This document shows positions 8,503 through 15,321 of a stretch of 51,170 bases of DNA, piece after piece. Every line of letters begins with the position of its first letter. Position 1 is the first letter of the stretch. This DNA comes from an uncultured bacterium (GTDB lineage: Bacteria; Planctomycetota; UBA1135; GCA-002686595): assembly GCA_937896235.1 (NCBI GenBank), contig CALBMX010000018.1, positions 1 to 51,170 on the forward strand. Reading direction: 5' to 3'. The notes beneath the pieces are model-generated. The model was not told the DNA's origin. It did no database searches and saw only the letters and a program-made list of their open reading frames with translations. The position numbers were made by a program, and so were the translations under genes.

Positions 8503-9980
8503 CCCCCTACACTCCACTAGCCCTCGCCTGGATCGTACTCGCGATCCTGCTCCCCGGGCACCTGCTGCTCGGCACGCTTGGCCCCGCTAGCGATCGACGC
8601 CTGGCTCCGAACGAGGATCGAATCGCATGGCTTAGCTGGTGCGCCGCTACGGGTGCGGTGCTGAACTGCCTGTTGCTTTTTGGCTGGCTCTGGGCCTTTC
8701 CCGGGACACTCTCACCGCTCGGCCTCGGCTGTGTGCAGGTCCTATTCGCTCTAGCGCTTTGGAGGCTTCGCGCACGGGCGAACCCAACGCCTGCGCCGGA
8801 TGCGGCAGCCGTCGTGTCTCGCTTTGCGATGGCATCTGCCCTTGAACGCGGCGTCTTCTGGGGCGCACTAGTCTTGGCGCTCGCGCTCGTGGTCACACGT
8901 ATTCTAGGCGCGAACATGGAGGCCGCGCTCACGGGTGACGGGGCTCTCCTATGGACCTTTAAGGCGCGTGTAATTCACGCCTCCGGAGGGCTCGGCGACA
9001 CCTATGTCGAGGCCATGCGCGACCCGCGGTTGCGCCACGAGGACTACCCCTTATTTAACCCACTCCTCCAAGCGTGGATGTTCCAGTTGAAGGGAGCCTC
9101 CGCATTTGTAGCTCAGCGTTTTCCCATTCAGCTACTCGGACTGGCGCTTATTCTCGGATTGGCTGCTGCACTCCGGCGCATCGCTCGGCCGGCGATCGCC
9201 GCACTTCTCCTCATCATCTTTGTGGCTTCCCCCGCCACAAAACACGCTGTATCTTTCGCCGCAGGAGATGCGATGGTCGCCCTCGGCGCGCTCCTCGCAA
9301 CGGATGCCTGGCTGCGCTGGAGGCAAGACGGGCGCGCCGCTTTGCTTGGGGTCATGGCGATCTCGATCGCGCTTATGATCGGTTCCAAAGCCGAGTCCTC
9401 GCTCTTCCTTCTAGGCCTCGCGGCGGGCCTCCTGCTGGTCGCACTTGTCGGCCGTTTTCGTGCACCTAGCAACAGCGGCCCCAAAACTCCACGACGCCAG
9501 CTCCTGATTTTCTTGCTGCCCCTAGTCACCCTCATCGCTGGAGCCGCCTTCAATATCCAAGCTGGCTTCCAAAACGACTTGGCCGCTGGAAAGGCCGCGA
9601 GCGCCGGTTTTGCCACGCGCTTTGCTAACCAATGGCAGGACTACTTCAGCACAGTCTGGTCCTACTTTTGGAGTGAGGCGTGGCTGATGCCCTACTACGA
9701 CGGATTGGTTTTCGCGTGCCTTACGGTGGCCACGGCACTCTCCGTAAGAACACTCTTTGGAGGTTGCCTGGAGGCTCGCGATCTTCTCCTCCCCATATCG
9801 ATCACCGCCATTTTCTGGTGCGGTCTCTTTCTTGTGTACCTCGCCACGCCCCAGCCTCTCGTTTGGCACTTGGAATCCTCCGCCCTTCGCGTTCTCTGGC
9901 AAGCGCTTCCCATCGCTACAATCGCGTTAGCCGGTCTACTCGACAATGCGCAGCGAACAGGTGATCGCACCACATCATGA
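8499..9980 (+). CDS. Polytopic membrane protein, possible GT-C glycosyltransferase
   Basis: A 493-residue protein with roughly ten or more hydrophobic segments spread over its length. After the third or fourth helix comes LTGDGALLWTFKARVI (Asp147), in a loop like the acidic first extracytoplasmic loop of GT-C (PMT/ArnT-like) transferases that use polyprenyl-phosphate sugars. This is a resemblance, not a family match I can prove. Another possibility is an O-antigen ligase-like protein. The start is GTG inside the upstream stop codon, and the end overlaps the next gene by ATGA. The trio 7939-10663 thus looks like one operon. Confidence 0.6.
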   Translation: MTPYTPLALAWIVLAILLPGHLLLGTLGPASDRRLAPNEDRIAWLSWCAATGAVLNCLLLFGWLWAFPGTLSPLGLGCVQVLFALALWRLRARANPTPAPDAAAVVSRFAMASALERGVFWGALVLALALVVTRILGANMEAALTGDGALLWTFKARVIHASGGLGDTYVEAMRDPRLRHEDYPLFNPLLQAWMFQLKGASAFVAQRFPIQLLGLALILGLAAALRRIARPAIAALLLIIFVASPATKHAVSFAAGDAMVALGALLATDAWLRWRQDGRAALLGVMAISIALMIGSKAESSLFLLGLAAGLLLVALVGRFRAPSNSGPKTPRRQLLIFLLPLVTLIAGAAFNIQAGFQNDLAAGKAASAGFATRFANQWQDYFSTVWSYFWSEAWLMPYYDGLVFACLTVATALSVRTLFGGCLEARDLLLPISITAIFWCGLFLVYLATPQPLVWHLESSALRVLWQALPIATIALAGLLDNAQRTGDRTTS

Positions 9981-10663
9981 ACCCTCCTCTGGCCCCGGAA
10001 ATAATCGCGCACCTCGCCGATTCCTATCCCCACAACCACGACTACCGTATCCGAGAGGGTAGGTTGAAACCGAGCTGGCAGCTTTGGAAACGAGCTCGCA
10101 AGATTCGCAAACACTACTCTCCAGGTAGCTCCAGCTTGCTCGACCTCTCGAGCTGCAAAGGATTCTTTCTTTTAGATGCCGTGCTCCGTCTTGGCATGAA
10201 CCGCACTCGCGGGATCGACGTTCACCTTCCGGACGTCGAGGCCAGCCGAGCCGCCTCGACCTTCCTCGGGTTAGACGACCGCGTCCAGATTCAGCAAGCC
10301 CACCTGCACGAGATCGCTGCCGAAGTCGAGTTGGGGAGGGAGCGTCCCTTTGACACGACGCTACTCATCAACACCTACCCTTATCTGTTCTTTGGAAGCC
10401 GCCGCGAAGAGCATCACTACGCCAGCCACGCAGAGATCTTCAGTCACCTCGCCAGCCTGACCGCAAAAGGCGGCCATCTGGTCTTTAGCAATCGAGTCGA
10501 GGTCGACCTCTGCCCCGGTCACATCCAAGAGCGCGCCATGGAACTGGGTCTCGTGGCCTCCTACGGCGAAGAACAGATCCGCGCCGCAATCTCGGTGCAC
10601 TTTGAGATCGAGCAGAAAGGCAAGCTGGGGAAGATCCCGCTTTGGGTCCTCCATCGCCGCTAG
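9977..10663 (+). CDS. SAM-dependent methyltransferase-like protein
   Basis: A 228-residue soluble protein with a Rossmann-like order. SLLDLSSCKGFFLLDAVL stands where motif I lies in class I methyltransferases, followed by RGIDVHLPDVEASR (acidic end of strand 2), DDRVQIQQAHLHEI and DTTLLINTYPYLF. The motif I glycine pattern is degenerate (SSCKG rather than GxGxG), so S-adenosylmethionine binding is not certain. It overlaps the membrane protein gene by 4 nt, suggesting that both modify the same lipid-linked or cell-surface substrate. Confidence 0.6.
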   Translation: MNPPLAPEIIAHLADSYPHNHDYRIREGRLKPSWQLWKRARKIRKHYSPGSSSLLDLSSCKGFFLLDAVLRLGMNRTRGIDVHLPDVEASRAASTFLGLDDRVQIQQAHLHEIAAEVELGRERPFDTTLLINTYPYLFFGSRREEHHYASHAEIFSHLASLTAKGGHLVFSNRVEVDLCPGHIQERAMELGLVASYGEEQIRAAISVHFEIEQKGKLGKIPLWVLHRR

Positions 10664-10673
10664 TTTTCTACAT

Positions 10674-10718
10674 CCACGTGGAAAAGCAACCACTTGTCAG
10701 GTGGTGGTTTCCGCGTGG
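10674..10718. terminator. Long hairpin between two transcription units
   Basis: CCACGTGGAAA (10674-10684) pairs with the segment ending at 10718, with one G-T wobble. A small asymmetric bulge and an inner ACCAC/GTGGT stem with a 7-nt loop follow. There is no T-run on either side, so termination would be weak or Rho-assisted. It begins 11 nt after the methyltransferase stop. Confidence 0.45.
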
Positions 10719-10769
10719 GTTCCTTAGCATGCGATGGTCCCCTCCATCTCTCCCAAGGAATCCACGACC

Positions 10770-12161
10770 ATGACAAGCAAGCCAACAAACACTCGCCGCA
10801 CCTTTCTCAAGACTGCCCTCGGGGCTAGCGCGGCGGCAACCGGGCTCGCAGCTTGCCAAACCGTGGGGCCCTATGGCCGCACCCCCCGTCCAAGCGCCGG
10901 GGCAACCTACATGGGTGATTTTGCCGCCCCCGCACTCGATCGAATCCGGATGGGATTCATTGGTGTTGGCGGCCGCGGCTCGGGTCATGTCGAACAGATG
11001 CTTTTGATGGAGGGCGTCGACATCGTTGCGATCTGTGATGACTTCGCCCCCGCCTCGGAAGCGGCGGCGCAGCGCTGCGAGACAGCAGGCCGCAAGCGGC
11101 CGGCCGTCTACAGCGAGCACGAGCTTTCGTTCCAAGACATGATCGCCGACATGGATCTCGATGCGGTCATCATCGCAACTCCGTGGAAGTGGCATGCACC
11201 CATGGGGGTCGCCGCGATGCGCGGGGGCGCGCACGCATTCATCGAAGTTCCCATTACGACAACCGTCGAAGAGATGTGGGACCTAGTCAATGCAAGCGAG
11301 GAGACCGGCCAGCACTGCATGATGATGGAGAACGTCAACTACGGCCGCGAGGAGCTCCTGTTCCTCAACATGGTTCGCAAAGGCGCCATCGGCAAGCTGA
11401 CCCATGGCGAAGCTTCTTATATTCACGATCTCCGTTGGCAGATGAAGGAGCTTGAGCGCGGTGAGGGTTCGTGGCGTCTCGCCTACCACGTTGCTACGGA
11501 TGGCAACTTGTACCCGACCCACGGATTGGGTCCTGTTGCGCAGTACATGAACTGCGAGCGTGGCGAGGATCGCTTCGAGCGCCTTGTCTCTTTCAGCTCG
11601 CCCGCCTATGGCCGGCAGCTCGCCGCGGCCCGCGACTTCCCGGCCGATCACGAGCGCAACCAGCAGATCTACCGCTGTGGGGACATGAACACGAGCATCA
11701 TCAAGACAGAGCTCGGACGAACGATCCTTGTGCAGCACGACACGACCTCCCCGCGCCCGTATACCCGCCTCAACATGATCTCCGGAACGGAGGGCACCTT
11801 GGCCGGATTCCCAACACGGATCGCGCTCGACCCGGAAGGAGATGGCGCGCACGGTTGGAAGCAGGGGGATGACCTCACCGAGTACTATGAGAAGTACGAG
11901 CACCCGCTCTACTCGCGAGTTGGCGAAGAGGCCGTCAAGGCTGGCGGTCACGGCGGCATGGACTTCATCATGTTGTGGCGCATGGTTTACTGCATGCGCA
12001 ACGGCCTCCCTTTAGATCAAAACGTCTATGAGGGATGCGCTTGGAGCGCCGTCTCGCCGCTCAGCGAGTGGTCCGTAGCAAACGGCGGAATGCCCGCTGC
12101 CTTCCCCGACTTCACACGCGGCCGTTGGAGCTCGACCAAGCCTCTCTCTATCGTCAGCTAA
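10770..12161 (+). CDS. Tat-exported Gfo/Idh/MocA protein, GH109-like
   Basis: A 463-residue protein. The Tat signal is RRTFLKTALGAS (residues 9-20). The NAD-binding fold opens with RMGFIGVGGRGSGH (about 61-73) and continues with VDIVAICDD. GNLYPTHGLGPV in the middle is a hallmark of glycoside hydrolase family 109 (alpha-N-acetylgalactosaminidases), which use NAD in a redox-assisted mechanism. The start is ATG 10770, with AAGGA about 14 nt upstream; the in-frame ATG at 10734 would bury the twin arginines. It is first in an operon with DUF1080 and ThuA genes (gaps of 4 and 2 nt). Folding with NAD before export explains the Tat route. Confidence 0.85.
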   Translation: MTSKPTNTRRTFLKTALGASAAATGLAACQTVGPYGRTPRPSAGATYMGDFAAPALDRIRMGFIGVGGRGSGHVEQMLLMEGVDIVAICDDFAPASEAAAQRCETAGRKRPAVYSEHELSFQDMIADMDLDAVIIATPWKWHAPMGVAAMRGGAHAFIEVPITTTVEEMWDLVNASEETGQHCMMMENVNYGREELLFLNMVRKGAIGKLTHGEASYIHDLRWQMKELERGEGSWRLAYHVATDGNLYPTHGLGPVAQYMNCERGEDRFERLVSFSSPAYGRQLAAARDFPADHERNQQIYRCGDMNTSIIKTELGRTILVQHDTTSPRPYTRLNMISGTEGTLAGFPTRIALDPEGDGAHGWKQGDDLTEYYEKYEHPLYSRVGEEAVKAGGHGGMDFIMLWRMVYCMRNGLPLDQNVYEGCAWSAVSPLSEWSVANGGMPAAFPDFTRGRWSSTKPLSIVS

Positions 12162-12165
12162 TCCA

Positions 12166-12975
12166 ATGCCCATCCCAAAATCGGCGTACTACCTGACCGC
12201 ACTACTTGCCCTCGCCCTGGGCTGCATCACACCCCCGAAAGAAGCACCTGCGGAGGGTGAAACCTGGACTCAACTTTTCAACGGCCATGATCTCGAAGGG
12301 TGGCGTGTTAAAATTGCGGGCTATGACCTAGACGACAACTCACTGGGGATCTTCCGTGTCGAGGACGGCGTCATTCGTGTGGTCTATGAAGACTTCGACT
12401 CCTTTCAGGGGCAGTTCGGTCACCTCATTTTTGACACTCCCCTTGACTACTACAGGCTGCGTGTCGAGTACCGCTTTCTTGGCGACCAAGTGACGGGTGG
12501 GCCGGGCTGGGCATGGCGCAACAGTGGCGTCATGCTGCACGGACAAAAGCCGGAGTCGATGACCAAAGACCAGAGCTTCCCTGTGTCCATTGAAGCGCAG
12601 ATGCTGGGCGGCCCCGCCACAGAAGCAGATGGCCAGCGCACGACGGCGAACCTCTGCACACCAGGTACGAATGTAGAGATGAATGGCGAGTTGATCACAA
12701 CCCACTGCATCAACTCGAACTCGGCAACCTACTACGGCGACGAGTGGGTGGTTCTTGAGCTAGAGGTTCGCGGTGGCGAGCAAATTCGGCATTGGATGGA
12801 CGGTGAGATCGTAATGTCCTACGAAGCCCCTCAACTCGATCCGAACGATGCCGATGCCAAACGTTTGATCGAAGCGGGCGCGGACCTTCCCCTAACCTGC
12901 GGCTACTTCTCCTTGCAAGCGGAGAGCCACCCCCTCGAAATTCGAAAAGTCGAATTGCAGCTCCTTCACCCCTAG
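12166..12975 (+). CDS. DUF1080 (3-keto-disaccharide hydrolase-type) lipoprotein
   Basis: A 269-residue exported protein. The hydrophobic leader ends near LALGC. The mature part starts with the family signature TWTQLFNGHDLEGWRV and keeps RNSGVMLHGQ, SIEAQMLGG and the C-terminal GYFSLQAESHPLEIRKVEL, all typical of the DUF1080 jelly-roll (concanavalin-like) domain. Family members characterised so far hydrolyse 3-keto-glycosides, and others are uncharacterised. Lying between a GH109-like NAD enzyme and a ThuA protein, it fits a periplasmic keto-sugar pathway. Confidence 0.85.
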   Translation: MPIPKSAYYLTALLALALGCITPPKEAPAEGETWTQLFNGHDLEGWRVKIAGYDLDDNSLGIFRVEDGVIRVVYEDFDSFQGQFGHLIFDTPLDYYRLRVEYRFLGDQVTGGPGWAWRNSGVMLHGQKPESMTKDQSFPVSIEAQMLGGPATEADGQRTTANLCTPGTNVEMNGELITTHCINSNSATYYGDEWVVLELEVRGGEQIRHWMDGEIVMSYEAPQLDPNDADAKRLIEAGADLPLTCGYFSLQAESHPLEIRKVELQLLHP

Positions 12976-12977
12976 TC

Positions 12978-13724
12978 ATGCGAAAGGCCCTATTTCCCGC
13001 GAGTGCACTCCTTGCGATCTTGCCCTCTTGCGCCCACAACGAGTCCGTCGAGCTTCCCGCGCCAGCAACCGCGAGAACTGAAGTTTTGATCTTCTCGAAG
13101 ACGGCGGGATTTCGGCACGGCAGCATTCCAACGGGGGTCATCTGCCTGACTGAGCTAGCAGAAGAGCTCAAGCTTACCGCCGTCTCTTCGGAGGACTCCG
13201 CCGACTTCACGGACGAGAACTTGAAGCGGTTTGCCAGCGTCGTCTTTCTCTCCACGACGATGGACGTCTTGGACGACCGGGCTCAAGGATGCTTCGAGCG
13301 CTACATCCAAGGTGGAGGCGGCTACCTCGGCATTCACGCCGCGGCGGACACGGAGTACGATTGGCCCTGGTATACGGGCTTGGCGGGCGCACAGTTTTCG
13401 AGTCACCCCCAGATTCAGGAGGCTGTCGTGGTCCGCACAGACGAAGTTTTTGCCGCCACCAGCTTTCTACCAGAGCGGTGGCAGCGCACGGACGAGTGGT
13501 ATAACTTCAAGGCGATCTCTCCCGAGGTCACCAACTTGTTGATGCTGGATGAGACTAGCTACGAAGGTGGTGAGAACGGTGACACGCATCCGGCCGCTTG
13601 GTATCACAAGTATGACGGCGGGCGGGCCTTCTACACCGCGGGCGGGCACACCAAGGCCAGCTACGCCGAGCCTCTATTTCGCAAGCACGTCCAGGCAGGG
13701 CTTGCCTGGACGGCGGGCCGCTAA
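12978..13724 (+). CDS. ThuA domain lipoprotein
   Basis: A 248-residue protein with a signal peptide and lipobox-like end (ILPSC). The ThuA (trehalose-utilisation) fold, a relative of class I glutamine amidotransferases, is shown by VLIFSKTAGFRHGSI, VVFLSTTMDVLDD, GGGYLGIHAAADTEYDW and the C-terminal FYTAGGHTKASYAEPLF. The family is linked to 3-keto-sugar metabolism, but its chemistry is not settled. It is the last gene of the operon starting at 10770 and ends 1 nt before the stop codon of a convergent gene. Confidence 0.85.
   Translation: MRKALFPASALLAILPSCAHNESVELPAPATARTEVLIFSKTAGFRHGSIPTGVICLTELAEELKLTAVSSEDSADFTDENLKRFASVVFLSTTMDVLDDRAQGCFERYIQGGGGYLGIHAAADTEYDWPWYTGLAGAQFSSHPQIQEAVVVRTDEVFAATSFLPERWQRTDEWYNFKAISPEVTNLLMLDETSYEGGENGDTHPAAWYHKYDGGRAFYTAGGHTKASYAEPLFRKHVQAGLAWTAGR
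13689..13711. terminator. Hairpin at the convergence of thuA-like and propeller genes
   Basis: GTCCAGGCA (13689-13697) and its perfect complement (13703-13711) form a 9-bp stem with a 5-nt loop inside the last codons of the ThuA gene. It lies just beyond the stop of the convergent minus-strand gene (13726). It lacks a T-run but could act for both directions. Confidence 0.4.
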
Positions 13725-13725
13725 C

Positions 13726-15321
13726 CTACTTGACACTCGGAATGCGATTCAGAGTGTAGTACGAATCTCCGTGTAGAAGAGCCGCGCCCGAGCTTGCGTC
13801 GCGCAGGCAATCCGCATGGAGTTCGTGCACGTAGCCCTCGCGAAGCGCGGGTGCCGGCAGTGCCTCGGCATCCTCGCCCGCGTCGAGGAGCTGTGCGGTT
13901 CCGACAACCAAGTCGACCGTCTTGCCATCCTTACTTACCGTGGCGGATTGGATCTCCAGACGAGCGTTGTCCATCTCATCCGAGCCATAGGCCTCGTGAA
14001 ACTCATAGGTATAGCTAGTCATCCGGAATCCCTCAGTCGTCACGAGTTGGGCATCACAAGCTTTCGTCAAGTGCAACCGGAACCCGTCTGGACGCGCTTC
14101 AATCGAGTGGATTTCAAACGGAACTTTACCCGTCCAAGAAATGCGCTGAAGGCCGTCCCGACGGGAGCCAACGGAGGTCCATCCGCGATCACTCATGCCA
14201 ACAACAAGCCCGTTAGCCTCCGCACCCTTTTCGAAGCGAGCGCGAATCACTCCAGAGGCAAGCTGATGCCGGAAGGGGAACGCGGCTCCCTGCCAGATGC
14301 CCTCAACTTGTTCGAGAGCCACACGGTTGATAGAGGCTTCGTACTGATCCCCCACAAAGAGCTGCCCCGCAAAAGGTCCAAAGTCGCCCTTGGACTCATC
14401 CCAGTCAAATCCCGAAGCCGAGCGCCCCAGCTTGTTGTAGGGAAACCAGATCGCCGGCAAGACGAGGCTCTTGATTTCGCTTGTCACCCTCGGGATCAGC
14501 TCGCCCGCCCGAAAGCGCTCCTCGAAGTCGCGCGTCGGGATGGGGTAGGGCACCTTCGACATGGGGAGATCGCTGGACTCAATTCCCCAGGGGTGACCAT
14601 AGAACTTCCCCTCTTGCAACAGACTCAGCTTGTTGGCGGGACACCACTCGCCTTGGTTGTCCGTATAAAAGAGCTCCCCCCACGGGGAGCGTCCGATGCC
14701 TGCCGGGGAGCGCAAACCAGAGGCAACCATCTCGCAAATTTTGCCGTCGGGAGTGATCTTTGCGGCCCAACCTCGAAAGTCGGCCACCTCAAATGCTCCG
14801 CTTCCGAAGGGCCGGTTGAGCGTAACCCAAAAGTTCCCCTCACCATCCAGGCAGGGGCCAAACGCGTACTCGTGGTAATTGCCACTGATCGACCAGGCCT
14901 CGTTGACGACCTCGAACTCGTCGGCCCGACCGTCCGCATCCGAGTCGCGCATGCGGCTTAGCTCGCCGCGCTGGGCAAAGTAGATCCACCCGTTGTGAGG
15001 TAAGAGCCCGAGGGGTTCATGGAGTCCGTCGGCCCACAAGGTGTAACTCGGTGTTGTTGCGTAGTCCTTCACGAGCCAGACCTCTCCGCGTCGCGTCGCC
15101 GCTAGCAGCGAACCATCGCCAAGAAAGCAGAGTCCTCCGACCTCTAGGGCCAAGTCGCCAAGTGCGCTTGTCAAACCCGCTTGAGGGTCGATGGAGACGA
15201 GCTCGTAGTAGTCCGCCTCGGTAGGTTCAGGGGGCGCATCCTCTTGAGCTGCCGCTGTAAGAAGGACGCTGGAAGCGAGCAGGGAGACCAACACGGTTGG
15301 GGTGGGAAAGAGACTTACCAT
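13726..15321 (-). CDS. Exported sugar-dehydrogenase-like beta-propeller protein
   Basis: A 531-residue protein with a Sec signal ending at LLTAAAQ. The body matches the soluble PQQ-dependent glucose/sorbosone dehydrogenase type of six-bladed propeller: EVGGLCFLGDGSLLAATRRGEVWLV, GLHEPLGLLPHNGWIYFAQRGEL, SGLRSPAGIGRSPWGELFYTDNQGEW. Planctomycete members often lack proof of PQQ binding, so the cofactor is open. Its ATG lies inside the end of the cytochrome gene upstream (7-nt overlap), which ties the two together and suggests the propeller passes electrons to that cytochrome (inference). Confidence 0.72.
   Translation of the reverse strand: MVSLFPTPTVLVSLLASSVLLTAAAQEDAPPEPTEADYYELVSIDPQAGLTSALGDLALEVGGLCFLGDGSLLAATRRGEVWLVKDYATTPSYTLWADGLHEPLGLLPHNGWIYFAQRGELSRMRDSDADGRADEFEVVNEAWSISGNYHEYAFGPCLDGEGNFWVTLNRPFGSGAFEVADFRGWAAKITPDGKICEMVASGLRSPAGIGRSPWGELFYTDNQGEWCPANKLSLLQEGKFYGHPWGIESSDLPMSKVPYPIPTRDFEERFRAGELIPRVTSEIKSLVLPAIWFPYNKLGRSASGFDWDESKGDFGPFAGQLFVGDQYEASINRVALEQVEGIWQGAAFPFRHQLASGVIRARFEKGAEANGLVVGMSDRGWTSVGSRRDGLQRISWTGKVPFEIHSIEARPDGFRLHLTKACDAQLVTTEGFRMTSYTYEFHEAYGSDEMDNARLEIQSATVSKDGKTVDLVVGTAQLLDAGEDAEALPAPALREGYVHELHADCLRDASSGAALLHGDSYYTLNRIPSVK

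Noticed and set aside
13816..14961. 381-residue plus-strand frame opposite the propeller gene
   Set aside because: Antisense shadow; the minus strand shows clear dehydrogenase-type propeller motifs and a signal peptide.
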